From positions 1,470,001 through 1,534,000 of the forward strand of contig NZ_CP063231.1 of NCBI RefSeq assembly GCF_023612255.1: a stretch of 64,000 nucleotides of DNA, read 5' to 3'. Position 1 is the stretch's first letter. The number at the start of each line of letters is the position of its first letter. The notes under the pieces were generated by a model that was not told where the DNA came from, searched no databases, and saw only the letters and a list, made by a program, of their open reading frames with translations. This DNA is from Luteibacter flocculans. GTDB taxonomy: Bacteria; Pseudomonadota; Gammaproteobacteria; Xanthomonadales; Rhodanobacteraceae. The position numbers and the translations under genes were made by a program. Positions 31,574 to 43,100 of this stretch are shown here, in pieces.

Positions 31574-34500
31574 ATGGACGACATCAAGGCACTGCTGGCC
31601 GATCTTGCTGCCAAGGGCATCGAGATCCGGCTCGACGGGGAGAAACTCGCGGTTCGCGGACCGCGAGAGGCCATGACCGAGGAGGTGCGCGGCGCGGTGG
31701 CACGGCACAAGCGAGCGCTGCTGAGCCTGCTCGATGCACGTGCTCGGCCGGATGGATCCGCTGTGGAAGAACGGGACGTTTTTCCACTATCCGCGGGGCA
31801 GCGCGCGCACTACCTGATGCATACGCTGCATGCGTCGCGTAGCAACGCCATCACGGCCTGCACGCGCCTACGGGGCGATCTGGATCCTGCACTGCTGTCC
31901 GCAGCATGGGAGCAAGTGCTTCACCGGTATCCGATTCTGATGGCGCGGATCGAGGAGCGCGAGGGGGAGCCGATCCATCGCGTCGAACGTGCCGCACTGC
32001 CCGCTTTGACGATCGTGCCTGATCCCGTCGCCGAGCCGGTGCTGGTGGAGCGCCTTCGGGCGATCGCCCATCGGCGCTTCGAGATCGATCGCGAGCCGCT
32101 GGTTCGTGCCAGTCTGCATCGGCTGGAAGGGGGCGACTTCTGCCTGTTCGTCGCCGTGCACCATATCGTTTTCGATGGGCAGTCCGTCGGTATCCTGCTC
32201 CGCGGGTTGTTCGAAGCAGTTGACGCGTTGGCGTCAGGCAGCAAGGCACCTATCGGCGGCGACGTCGCACAGGGCCGCTTTGCAGCGTGGGAACAGACGA
32301 TGCTCGCTTCGAACGAGGGCGCGCGAAGTCGCGAGTTCTGGCGCGAGCGTCTCGCCGTCGAACGTCCGATTTTCAGGCTGCTTCCCGAACACGCCGAGGC
32401 GTTCGATGGCGATCGCCCATCGACGATCCATGCGCGTACCCTCGACGCCGGGCTAGCCGGCCGCCTCAAAGCCGTCTGTGGGACGTTGGGCGTGCAGCCG
32501 ACCGCGTGGTTCCACGCGGTATACCTCGCGTTGCTGCACAAGCACAGCATGCAGGACGACATCACGTGCCTGATGCCCGTGATGGTCAGGCCGGATGCGA
32601 GCTATCGGGACGAAATCGGTTTCTATTTCAACGTCGTGCCGATCAGGGCGACCGTGGATGGAGCAGAGTCGACCGCCGCGCTGAGCAGGCGGCTGCAGAT
32701 GGTCATCATGGACGCCGTCTACCATTCTGCCTTCCCGTTCCCCTTGATGGTGGACCGTACGCGCCCCGATGCCAGCGTGCCGTTTGGCCTCTATTTCGGC
32801 TACCACGAGTTCAGCAGTCTTTCCGATCCCACCTTTGCGGATTATCGGCAGCGCTTCGGCATGGCACCGTTCGATGCGTTCGGCCAGCAGGGCGAGGGTG
32901 ATTACGAGTGGGCGCTGGAAGTGTTTCGCGAGGACGACACCTGGCGCGTCACCTTACAGGCCGACCCCACGCTTCATCCCGATGCGGTGGTCTCTCGCGT
33001 GCTGGATCGTTTCATGGGCCTGCTGCAGCAGGCGTGCGTCGATCCGGATCGGACGGTTGCACAACTGGCGCTCGCCACACCAATCGAGCGCGAGCTCGTG
33101 GTGCGTGCATGGAACGACACAGACGCGCCGTTCGACGACGGGCGCTGCATTCACGATTTCTTCGTTCAGCAGACGCGGGAACGACCGTCGGCACCCGCGG
33201 TTCGCCATGGCGGCGAGATAATGGATTACGCGACGCTCGGCGCGCGTACCGAGACGCTGGCGATCTGGTTGCAGCAGCACGGCGTAGGGCGCGACAGCAT
33301 CGTGGCCCTGTGTATGGATCGGTCCATCGATATGGAAGTGGCGATTCTTGCGGTGCTGCGTGCCGGTGGTGCTTACATGCCCATGGACCCGGAATATCCA
33401 ACCGACCGTCTCGGCTACATGCTGGAGGACTCGGCGAGTGTCGTGGTGCTGACCCAGGCCGACAAGCGCGAGCGCATGGCGAACCTCCCTCAGGCATCCG
33501 GCGCGAAGGTCGTGGCGCTCGACACCGAATGGGCCGACATCGAGGCGAAGGTGACGGGGTGGCGTTCGGAAGGCATGCAACTTCAAGATATCGCGACGGC
33601 GGGCGACGTGGCCTACGTGATCTTTACGTCGGGTTCGACCGGACGGCCCAAGGGTGTGCTGGTCGAGCACCGCGCGCTGGTGAATCGCCTGCAATGGATG
33701 CAGAAGCAGTATCCCATCGGTCCCGGGGACGTCGTGGCGCAGAAGACGCCCTACTGTTTCGATGTATCCGTATGGGAGCTGCTGTGGACCCCCATGATGG
33801 GCGCGCAACTGGCCTTTGTGCAGCCGGGCGGACACATGGATGCGCATTACATGCGTCGTTTCGTCGTGTCTCAGAGCGTGACGGTTCTGCACTTCGTGCC
33901 GTCCATGTTGCACACATTCCTGGATCACGCCGGTGGGGCCTGCCCGAGCGTGCGCTACGTGTTCTGCAGCGGCGAAGCGCTGGACGCCGAGTCGGCCAGG
34001 CGCTATCGCGATACGTTCCCTGCCGCTGCCCTGCATAACCTTTACGGCCCGACCGAGGCGGCCATCGACGTCACCGCTTACGACTGTACGAACCTGGAAT
34101 ACAGCTTCGTGCCGATCGGTCGTCCGATCGACAATACGCAGATCCTGATTCTTGACGCGCATGGTCAGCCGCAACCGCCCGGTGTACCCGGAGAGCTGCA
34201 CATCGGCGGGGTCAACCTGGCACGCGGTTATCTCAAGCGTCCCGACCTCACCGCCGAACGGTTCATCCGTCATCCGTTCGAACCGTCGGCGCGGCTGTAT
34301 CGGACGGGTGATCTGGCGCGCTGGCTCGACGACGGCAACATCCAGTATCTCGGTCGCATCGATCACCAAGTGAAGGTCGGCGGCGTACGTATCGAACTGG
34401 GAGAAATCGAAGCGCGCCTCAATACGTATCCGGGCATGGCAGCGAGTGCCGTCATACCCCGTGGCCAGACAGGCGAAACGCAGCTCATCGCCTTCTATCG

Positions 34501-34963
34501 CATGCGCGAATCCATGCCTGGCGACCTCGTCACCGTCGATTCCATGGATCTGCGGAAACACCTGCTCGAGGTGTTGCCCGAGTACATGGTGCCTGCGGCG
34601 TTCGTGAGCCTCGCTGCCATCCCGGTGACATCCAACGGGAAGGTGGATCGGCGCGCATTGCAGGCGGTAGAGGTCGGCATCGATACACGGCAGGCCTACG
34701 AGCCGCCAGCGACCGAGACCGAGCGGGGCCTCATCGCACTGTGGGACACGGTATTCAAGGAGCGCGGATTCGTCGCGAGTGCGGCCACGATCGGTGCGCA
34801 CGACAATTTCTTCGACCTGGGCGGCAATTCGCTGCTGGCGACCCGACTTATCTACACCGTGCGCGATCGATTCGGCGTGGACCTGCCGGTCAAGGCCCTC
34901 TTCGAGCAGGCGACGATCCGAAATCTGGCGAGCCAGATCGATGCGTTGAGCGCTTCCCGGTAG
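31574..34963 (+). CDS. NRPS module, TubC docking-C-A-PCP, serine predicted
   Basis: 1129 residues. Residues 1-55 match TubC-type N-terminal docking domains, which receive substrates from an upstream partner protein. C domain about 66-500 has HHIVFDG (196-202). A domain about 530-1020 has FTSGSTGRPKG, YGPTEAAIDV, YRTGDLARW and a K-V-G-G-V-R-I-E core. PCP about 1035-1125 has GGNSLLATR (Ser1086). Reading the specificity pocket by eye gives D-V-W-H-F-S-L-I-D-K, close to serine codes such as that of EntF. There is no epimerase and no TE, so the peptidyl chain passes to the next NRPS, whose N-terminus carries another TubC domain. The gene starts 30 bp after the START gene. Confidence 0.95.
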   Translation: MDDIKALLADLAAKGIEIRLDGEKLAVRGPREAMTEEVRGAVARHKRALLSLLDARARPDGSAVEERDVFPLSAGQRAHYLMHTLHASRSNAITACTRLRGDLDPALLSAAWEQVLHRYPILMARIEEREGEPIHRVERAALPALTIVPDPVAEPVLVERLRAIAHRRFEIDREPLVRASLHRLEGGDFCLFVAVHHIVFDGQSVGILLRGLFEAVDALASGSKAPIGGDVAQGRFAAWEQTMLASNEGARSREFWRERLAVERPIFRLLPEHAEAFDGDRPSTIHARTLDAGLAGRLKAVCGTLGVQPTAWFHAVYLALLHKHSMQDDITCLMPVMVRPDASYRDEIGFYFNVVPIRATVDGAESTAALSRRLQMVIMDAVYHSAFPFPLMVDRTRPDASVPFGLYFGYHEFSSLSDPTFADYRQRFGMAPFDAFGQQGEGDYEWALEVFREDDTWRVTLQADPTLHPDAVVSRVLDRFMGLLQQACVDPDRTVAQLALATPIERELVVRAWNDTDAPFDDGRCIHDFFVQQTRERPSAPAVRHGGEIMDYATLGARTETLAIWLQQHGVGRDSIVALCMDRSIDMEVAILAVLRAGGAYMPMDPEYPTDRLGYMLEDSASVVVLTQADKRERMANLPQASGAKVVALDTEWADIEAKVTGWRSEGMQLQDIATAGDVAYVIFTSGSTGRPKGVLVEHRALVNRLQWMQKQYPIGPGDVVAQKTPYCFDVSVWELLWTPMMGAQLAFVQPGGHMDAHYMRRFVVSQSVTVLHFVPSMLHTFLDHAGGACPSVRYVFCSGEALDAESARRYRDTFPAAALHNLYGPTEAAIDVTAYDCTNLEYSFVPIGRPIDNTQILILDAHGQPQPPGVPGELHIGGVNLARGYLKRPDLTAERFIRHPFEPSARLYRTGDLARWLDDGNIQYLGRIDHQVKVGGVRIELGEIEARLNTYPGMAASAVIPRGQTGETQLIAFYRMRESMPGDLVTVDSMDLRKHLLEVLPEYMVPAAFVSLAAIPVTSNGKVDRRALQAVEVGIDTRQAYEPPATETERGLIALWDTVFKERGFVASAATIGAHDNFFDLGGNSLLATRLIYTVRDRFGVDLPVKALFEQATIRNLASQIDALSASR

Positions 34964-35069
34964 TGGGACGCGGCGGTCCCGGGCACGCGACCGTCGCAGG
35001 GGCGAGGCGCCGTAACACAAGGCGAAACCTCGGTTATTTCATTGGCATGATCGTTGCGTAGCAGGGCCC

Positions 35070-36317
35070 ATGGACCATATCAGAACCCAGCCCAAGCGAA
35101 CCTTTAACAAGCGCACCGTGATCGTGGTAGCGGCCGTCGCCATGGTGGTCGCGTGCGGTGTTGGATTGGCGAGCGTCGATTTCAGCACGCAGCGTGTCGA
35201 CCGCGACAAGGTTTCCGTTGACACCGTGCGGCGCGGGCTCATGGAAGTGAAGGTGCACGCGAACGGACAACTGGTGCCGCGGAGCGTGGAATACCTCGCC
35301 TCGCAGGTGAACGCGCGTGTGCTGAAGAAGTACGTGCGACCGGGCGCCACGGTGAAGGCAGGCGATCTGCTGGCGGAGTTGAGCAATCCGCAGTTGACCG
35401 CGAGTGCCGCGGAAGCGGAGTCGGCCTGGAAGGGTTCGGTCAATACCCTGAACGCATCGCGCGCGGATCTCCGCGCCATGATGATCAATCAGGAGGCGGC
35501 ACTCATGCAGGCGAAGTTCGCGCTGGAGCGCGCGCAGCGCCGCCTTGATGCCGAGCAGAGCCTCATGCCCGGCGTGATTCCGCGCGTGGAGCACGATGCC
35601 ACGGTGCTGACGGCAGCGCAGGGCCGCGAGCAGGTGGACATGGAAACGCGGCGCACCGCCGCGGTGCGCATCAACGTGCAGGAAAAGCTCAATGCCGACC
35701 AGGCGCGTTCGGACGAACTGAAGAAGGCGATGGAGCGTGCCAACGACCAGGTGGCCAACCTGCGCATCGTGGCCGGCATCGACGGCGTGGTGCAGGAGAT
35801 GAACATCGACGTCGGACAGCAGTTGCAGCCCGGGTCGCCGGTGGGACGCATCGCGCGTCCCGACGACCTTTATGCCGAGTTGCGCGTGTCGGCACGCGAA
35901 GCCAACGACGTTCTTGCTGGCCAGAAGGTTTCGGTGGACACGCGAAACGGTGTGGTCGGTGGCACGGTGACGCGCGTCGATCCGTCGGTCATCAATGGCA
36001 CCGTGGTCGTGGACGTCACGCTCGACGGCAAGCTGCCCGCCGGTGCGCGTCCGCAGCTTCCGGTGGAAGGCACCATCTTCCTGACTCGCATACCCGAGGC
36101 TACCTTCGTGGGCAGGCCTTCCTATGTGAAGCCCGACGCCACCGTGTCCGTCTACAAGCTCGACACGAGCGGTCACTACGCCACGCGCGTTCCCATCGCG
36201 GTCGGCAAGGTCTCGATGGATCTGATGCAGGTAAAGGGCGGTCTTGCCGAGGGAGACCGGATCATCACCTCGGAAACAGGCGAATGGCAGGGGCAGGACA
36301 AGATCCTGCTCAAGTAA
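35070..36317 (+). CDS. HlyD/MacA-family periplasmic adaptor
   Basis: 415 residues. A single N-terminal helix (about 12-33) anchors it in the inner membrane. A split biotinyl-lipoyl-like domain flanks a long Ala/Glu-rich alpha-helical hairpin (about 110-235), followed by a beta-barrel region and a membrane-proximal domain. This is the adaptor of a tripartite ABC exporter bridging the permease to an outer-membrane TolC-like duct. No TolC gene is in the window, so a housekeeping one may be shared. It is followed after 75 bp by its likely ATPase partner. The 106 bp before the gene separate it from the NRPS gene and hold no clear promoter. Confidence 0.92.
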   Translation: MDHIRTQPKRTFNKRTVIVVAAVAMVVACGVGLASVDFSTQRVDRDKVSVDTVRRGLMEVKVHANGQLVPRSVEYLASQVNARVLKKYVRPGATVKAGDLLAELSNPQLTASAAEAESAWKGSVNTLNASRADLRAMMINQEAALMQAKFALERAQRRLDAEQSLMPGVIPRVEHDATVLTAAQGREQVDMETRRTAAVRINVQEKLNADQARSDELKKAMERANDQVANLRIVAGIDGVVQEMNIDVGQQLQPGSPVGRIARPDDLYAELRVSAREANDVLAGQKVSVDTRNGVVGGTVTRVDPSVINGTVVVDVTLDGKLPAGARPQLPVEGTIFLTRIPEATFVGRPSYVKPDATVSVYKLDTSGHYATRVPIAVGKVSMDLMQVKGGLAEGDRIITSETGEWQGQDKILLK

Positions 36318-36392
36318 CTAACGGGCCGCCTGCCGGCGGTCTCACATGGAACGACCGGACCACTCAGCGCATCCGGTGACGAGGAGAGAGAC

Positions 36393-37109
36393 ATGAGCAA
36401 GCAGCACCTGATCGAGTTGCAGGCGGTCAAGAAAATCTTCTACACCGAAGACCTGGAGACCTGGGCGCTCAACAACATCCACCTCACCATCGACCAGGGC
36501 GAATACGTATCGATCACCGGACCGTCGGGCTGTGGCAAGTCCACGTTGCTCTCGGTGCTCGGACTGCTCAACTCGTTCACCGAAGGGTCGTATCGTCTCA
36601 ACGGTACGGAAGTGTCGCAGCTTCCCGAGTCCAAGCGGGCCGAAGTTCGCAATCAGGAGATCGGTTTCATCTTCCAGGCCTTCAACCTCATCGGCGAGAT
36701 GAACGTGTTCCAGAACGTCGAGCTTCCCCTGACGTTTCGTGACGACCTCACGAAGAAGCAACGTCATGCGATGGTGACCGAGGCGCTGGAACAGGTGGAA
36801 ATGGGCCATCGTCACAAACACCACCCGGCGGCCCTGTCCGGTGGTCAGCAGCAGCGCGTAGCCATTGCGCGTGCGCTGGTCGGTCAACCCAAGATGCTGC
36901 TGGCGGACGAACCGACCGGCAATCTCGATTCGAAGAACGCGCAGATGGTCATGGACCTGCTCGACACGCTGCATCGCCGCGGCAGCACGATCGTCATGGT
37001 GACGCACGATCCACGCTCGGCCGCACAGGCTGGTCGGCAGATATCGCTCTTCGACGGCAAGCTCGTGGATGACTGTGCCGTGGCGCAGCCGGCGCTGGCC
37101 GTGATCTGA
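36393..37109 (+). CDS. ABC transporter ATPase, MacB/LolD type
   Basis: 238 residues, a complete nucleotide-binding domain: Walker A GPSGCGKST near residue 43, Q-loop in FIFQAFNL, signature LSGGQQQR near 148, Walker B LLADEPTGNLDS near 169 and switch His in VTHDPR. LolD/MacB-type ATPases drive mechanotransmission permeases with FtsX folds, which fits the permease at 28321 and the HlyD adaptor just upstream. The three genes are separated by NRPS and START genes but share orientation. Confidence 0.95.
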   Translation: MSKQHLIELQAVKKIFYTEDLETWALNNIHLTIDQGEYVSITGPSGCGKSTLLSVLGLLNSFTEGSYRLNGTEVSQLPESKRAEVRNQEIGFIFQAFNLIGEMNVFQNVELPLTFRDDLTKKQRHAMVTEALEQVEMGHRHKHHPAALSGGQQQRVAIARALVGQPKMLLADEPTGNLDSKNAQMVMDLLDTLHRRGSTIVMVTHDPRSAAQAGRQISLFDGKLVDDCAVAQPALAVI

Positions 37110-37118
37110 CGTGATGGT

Positions 37119-37136
37119 CCCGCCGTCATAGGCGGG
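37119..37136 (+). other. Short perfect hairpin between ATPase and NRPS genes
   Basis: CCCGCC, a 6-base loop and GGCGGG lie 10 bp after the ATPase stop and 44 bp before the NRPS start. No T tract follows, so it is more likely an mRNA-stabilising or processing hairpin than a terminator. Confidence 0.35.
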
Positions 37137-37180
37137 CAGGGGGTGGCGGTTCTATCGGAATCAGGGGCGGCAGGAAGCGC

Positions 37181-40100
37181 ATGACGACGGTGCACGCGTT
37201 ATTGAAGAACCTCGCCGATCGCGGCGTGCGAGTGCGGCTGGATGGTGAGCGCCTTGTCTGCCTGGCGTTGCCGGGTTCGTTCACGACGGATATCGGGTCC
37301 GCCGTAAACACCCATCGCGACGAAATTGTGGCGATCATGAAGCGCGTGAGGGCGCGCGGCGGGCGCATTCCGCGCGCCGATCGGCACGGCGTGATTCCCC
37401 TGAGCCATGCGCAGGAGCGACTCTGGTTCATCGATCAGCTCGATCCGGATTCGGCCGGCTATAGCATCGCCGGTGCCGTACGGATCGCCGCATCGCTCGA
37501 TGCGGAAGTCTTCGCTGTGGCGCTCGCCAAGCTGGTTCAGCGCCACGAGATCCTGCGTACGGTATTCGCGAGCGACGAGGGCACGCCACGGCAGTGCATC
37601 ATGCCGCGCATGGACGTGCCATTGGCTGTGCACGACCTGACCGACGTGCCCCCCTCGTCACGCGTGGAGGCGTGCCGCCGTCTCTGCGCCGCCGAAGCCG
37701 GCGTGCCGTTCGATCTCACCTGCGGACCGTTGTTCCGCGCCACGATTTTCCGGCTCGGTGAGAGCGATCACGTCGTTCTGCTGAACATGCATCACATTGT
37801 GGGCGATGGGTGGTCGATCCCGATTCTCGTCGACGAACTTGCGGCTCTCATGACACGTGGGGACGACGCGCTTTCGCCGTTGCCCATCCAGTACGCCGAC
37901 TATGCAGCGTGGCAGCGCAACCAGCATGGGGGCGGCACGCATTTCAATCCTAATCTGGACTACTGGCGCGACACACTACGCGGTGTTCCAGAGACCCTCG
38001 CGCTGCCAACGGACGGCACCGTGCCCACGACCGCAACGGCACCCGGCGGCACCCATCGCTTCCGGCTCGATGCGCTGGTCACCGCGGGTTTGAGCCGCCT
38101 GGCGCGCGACGCCGACGCGACGCCTTTCATGGCCTGGATCGCCACAGTGGCGGTGTTGCTGCATCGTTACGCGGGACAGCACGATTTCTGTATTGGCACG
38201 CCCGTCGCCAACCGCGGCCATGCAGACACGGCCGGGCTGATCGGTTTGTTCGTCAACACGCTGCCATTACGCATGCGCTTGCAGAGCGGCGTCACGTTCC
38301 ACGACCTCCTGCGTCAGGTGCGCGAGACCTGTCTCGAGGCTTATGCGCGACAGGACACGCCATTCGAGCAGATCGTCGCCGCCGTCGCGACGCAGCGAAA
38401 TCTCGCGGCTACACCGCTGTTCCGGGTGATGGTGGCGATGCAGGAGGAAACGCCGTCGCTTGCGGCATGGGGCTCCGAGCCGTTGACTTTCGAGACGGGC
38501 ATTGCCAAGTTCGACCTGAGCTTCGACTTGACCACGGTCAACGGCGGCACGGATGTCGTCGTGGAATTCAATGCGGCCATGTTCGCGCGGTCGCGTATCG
38601 AGCGCATGGCGAAGCATCTTGCCGCGCTGGTCGCGGCGCTGGTAGCACGGCCGGACGTTCCTGTTGCCGAGCAGGATTACCTGGGCCGAGAGCGGCATCG
38701 GCTGCTGACGGAATTCAATGAGACGGACGCGCCGATCGACCCGGCCGAGCGCGCACACGACGCCATTGTGGCGCAGGCCGTACGCACGCCTGCGGTCGTG
38801 GCGTTGCGCAGCGCGTTCGGCGACCTGACCTACGACGGGCTACTGCGCGCAGCGGCAATCACGGCGCGCCAGATCCGCGAGGGCGGCGCCCTGCCGGGGC
38901 AGATCGTCGGGCTGTGCGTAGATCGCACGCCCGCCATGGTCTCCGGTCTGCTGGGTATCTTGCTTGCCGGATGCGCTTTCCTGCCACTCGATCCGCGGCA
39001 CCCACCCGGGCGTCTGGCACAGACGCTGACCGATGCGGGCGCGTCGCTTGTGGTCGCCGACCCGCACGGCCTGGCTTGGCTCGAAGGCGAAGCGCTGCCG
39101 CCAGTGATCGCTCTGGGCGCCTGGGAAGACATGGTCGAACAAGTGGCCGTAGCCGATGGTCTCGACGCGCTGCTCGCCGCACTCGGTGCCGGCCCGGCGC
39201 CGGACGATCTGGCCTATGTGATCTTCACGTCGGGGTCGACAGGCCGGCCCAAGGGCGTGGCCGTCGAACACCGCTCGCTGGTCAACCACAATCGCTTTGC
39301 CTGCCGTTACTACGGCTTTGCGAACGACGACGTGCAGCTCATGGTCTCCAGCATGGGTTTCGACCTGTACCTGGAAGAAGTGCTCGTCGTTCTCCGCGCC
39401 GGCGGTACGCTCGTGCTCACCGATCGCGAGCAGGTCCTTACTCCTGGCGGCATCGGCGTCCTCGCGCAGCAGCACGGCCTTACGGCACTGAATCTACCGA
39501 CCGCGCTGTTCCACGAACTGGTGTCGAGCGGCAGCCCCTTGCCGACGTTGCGCCGCGTGATCGTCGGTGGCGAACGGCTCGATCCGGCCAAGGTGGATGC
39601 GTTCTTCAAGGCCATGCCTTCGGCGACGCTGTTCAATACCTATGGTCCGACCGAGACGACCATCATCAGTACCGCGGCGCGTCTCACCGCCGAAGCCTGG
39701 AACGTGGAAGCCGGTGCACCCATCGGTCGACCGATCGATAACACGCATGCCTACGTCCTTGATGCGGGGCAGCGACTTGTGCCCATCGGCGTGGCCGGCG
39801 AACTGTATATCGGTGGCCACGGCGTAGCGCGTGGCTACCTCGGCCAGGACGAGCTTACGCGCGAGCGCTTCGTGTCGGACCCGTTCGGTAGCGGAGGACG
39901 GTTGTATCGCACCGGCGACCTTGTGCGCTGGCGTGAGGACGGCCAGATCGACTATCTCGGGCGCGTGGATCACCAGGTCAAGGTGCGCGGCTTCCGGGTG
40001 GAGCCCGGAGAAATCGAAGCGTGTATCGCGTCCCATCCCGACGTCAGTGACGCCATGGTGATCGCGCAAACCCAGGTGGGTGGCGGACGCCTGCTTGCCT

Positions 40101-43100
40101 TCTTCAGGCGCGTCGGTACGGCCACGGCCACGGCCGCGGATGTTGCGACGGATCTCAAGGCCTATCTTCGTCAGCGTCTGCCCGACTACATGCTGCCTGC
40201 AGCGTGCGTCGAAGTCACCGCATGGCCGCTGACACCCAACGGCAAGGTCGACGCGCAGGCTTTGTTTGCGGTGGTAGATCGCGTGGATGCGGCGCGCGAC
40301 GATGCCTCGCCGATGACCGACACCGAGCGAGCGATAGCAGAAGTCTGGGCGGAACTCCTCGGGCTGCCCGTCACGTCCCTGAGCCGCGAATCGCACTTCT
40401 TCGAGGTTGGCGGCCACTCGCTGCTCGCCACGCGCTTGCTGGCCCGTATTCGTCAGCAGTTCGACGCAGACATCGGCGTAAGGGCTGTGTTCTCGCACTC
40501 GTTGCTTAGGGAGATGGCATGGCTTGTCGACCAGGCGTCGCGCACGATGCCGGTGGAGTCGATCCCGCCCATGCCGCGCGAGGGCAGTTTGCCACTCGGA
40601 CCGGCGCAGGAGCGCCTGTGGTTTCTGCAGCAACTGGAACAGGACAGCGCCGCCTATAACGTAGCCGGTGCAGCGCGCCTCCGCGCGCCACTTGACGCGC
40701 AGCGGTTGCATGCTGCGTTGCTCAGCATTGCGCAGCGTCACGAAGCATTGCGGACGGTGTTCGTCTCGGTCGATGGCGAGCCGCGGCAGGTCATACGTCC
40801 TGAGGCGAGGGTGCCGCTGGATGTCGTGGACCTCTCGGTCATCCCCGCCGCCGAGCGCATCGGTGAGGCGCAGCGGTTGTGTCTCGCGGAAGCATCGACC
40901 CCGTTCGATCTGGTGGACGGTCCGCTGCTCCGCTGTGTTTTGATTCGGCTCGCCAGCGACGATCACGTCTTGATGCTCAACATGCATCACATCGTCAGCG
41001 ATGGCTGGTCAACAGGCATTTTGTTATCCGAACTGGGCGCGCTGCTGGCCGATCCGGACGCGTCGCTGCCGGCTTTGCCCATCCAGTACGCCGACTATGC
41101 GATCTGGCAGCGGCGCTGGCTGGAAGAGGGCGGCGGGCTGTCTCGCCAGCTCGACTACTGGACCAGACAACTGGCCGGGATGCCCGAATCGCTGGCCCTG
41201 CCGACGGACTATCCACGCCCCGCCGAACGCGGCAGCGACGCGGCATCGGTCGCCTTCACGCTCGATGCGGCCCTGGTGCGCGGCTTGCGTACCCAGGCGG
41301 ACGCCCAGGGCGCCACGCTGTACATGGCCTTGCTCGCGCTGGTGCAGGCGCTGCTGTATCGCTACACCGGGCAGGACGACATCTGCATCGGCACGCCGAT
41401 CGCCAATCGCCGCCACGCGGAGACGGAAGGCCTGATCGGCATGTTCGTCAACACGCTGCCGCTGCGTACCCGAGTCGATGGCGCGGCGGGCTTCGAGGCG
41501 CTGCTGACCGAGACCATGCGCACCTGCCTGGACGCCTACGAGCATCAGGACACGCCGTTCGAGCGGATCGTGGAGGCGGTCAGTCCGCAGCGTAACCGGG
41601 CGATCAGCCCGCTGTTCCAGGTGATGGTGATCCTGCAGAACACCGCGGCGGTGGCGATGCCCGAAGGGGTGACGCCGTTCGAACTGGCACACGACGTCGC
41701 GAAGTTCGACTTGAGTCTGGAGTTCGTGGAAGAGGGAGACGGCATAAGCGCCACGATCACCTATGCCACCGACCTGTTCCAGCGGGCGCGAATCGAGCGC
41801 ATGGTGGGGCATCTGTCGTGCCTGGGCGAAGCGGCACTGGCGGCACCGACGCAGGCGATCGGCAGGCTGGATTATCTGCCGGCGGTCGAACGCGCGCAGG
41901 TGCTGGGCGTTTTCAATGCCACGCAGCGGGCCTACCCGCGCGAGGCGCGCATCCACGATTTCGTGGTGGCGCAGATGGCGCGCACGCCGGAGCGGATCGC
42001 GGTGGTGGCCGAGGAAGGCTCGCTGACCTACGCCGAGCTGGATGTGCGCAGTCAGGTGCTGGCGCGCAGTCTGCAGGCGCGCGGCGTCGGTCCGGACCGC
42101 ATCGTGGGCCTGTGTGCGGAACGGTCGCTGGCGATGGTGGTGGCGATCGTGGGCATCGTGCGTGCCGGTGCGGCGTATCTGCCCCTGGACCCGGACTACC
42201 CGAGCGAGCGGCTGGCGTACATGCTGGCCGATAGCGAAGCGCCGGTGGTGTTGACGCAGGCGCATCTGCGCGAGCGGATCGCGCCGTTGCTGGAAGGCCG
42301 CGACGTGCATCTGCGCTGTCTGGACAGCGAGTGGGCCGCCATCGAAGCGGACGCCAAAGACGTGGCACTGGCCGATCCGGCCGCAGCGACCGATCTTTGC
42401 TATGTGCTCTATACGTCGGGCTCGACCGGCCTGCCGAAGGGCGTACTGACTGAGCACCGCGCCCTGGTGAACCAGATGCACTGGCGCCTGCATCGGTATG
42501 GGCTATCGCCGGACGATGTCGTTCTGCAGAAGACCCCGTACAGCTTCGACGTGTCGGTATGGGAGTTCTTCTGGCCGTTGATGGTCGGCGCGCATCTGGT
42601 GCTTGCGGTCCCGGGTGGTCACCGCGACGTGGCGTACCTGGATGCGCTCATCGATCGCCATGGCATCACGACGCTGCACTTCGTCCCATCCATGGTCAGC
42701 ATGTTCCTGGAACATGCGCGCGGTGAGCATCCTTCGGTCAAGCATCTGTTCTGCGGCGGCGAGGCCATGCCCGCAGCGGTCGCTCGCGGCTACAAGGCCG
42801 TGTTCCCGCATGCACATTTGTACAACCTGTACGGGCCGACCGAAGCCGCCATCGACGTAACAGCCTACGAATGCGATGGCGACGTACCGGTGGTTGTGCC
42901 GATCGGACGTCCGCTGGATAACACCCGCATCTATATTCTCGATCGGCATGACCAGCCGCAGCCGCTCGGTGTGGCGGGAGAGCTTTTCATCGCGGGCGAC
43001 CAGCTGGCGCGAGGCTATCTCAATCGACCGGACCTGACGGCCGAGCGTTTCGTCGCCGACCCGTTCGTGGCCGGCGAGCGCATGTATCGCTCGGGCGATC

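Noticed and set aside
37119-37136. Terminator between the ABC ATPase and the large NRPS gene
   Set aside because: The stem is only 6 bp and is followed by G-rich sequence, not a T tract, so it is kept only as a hairpin.
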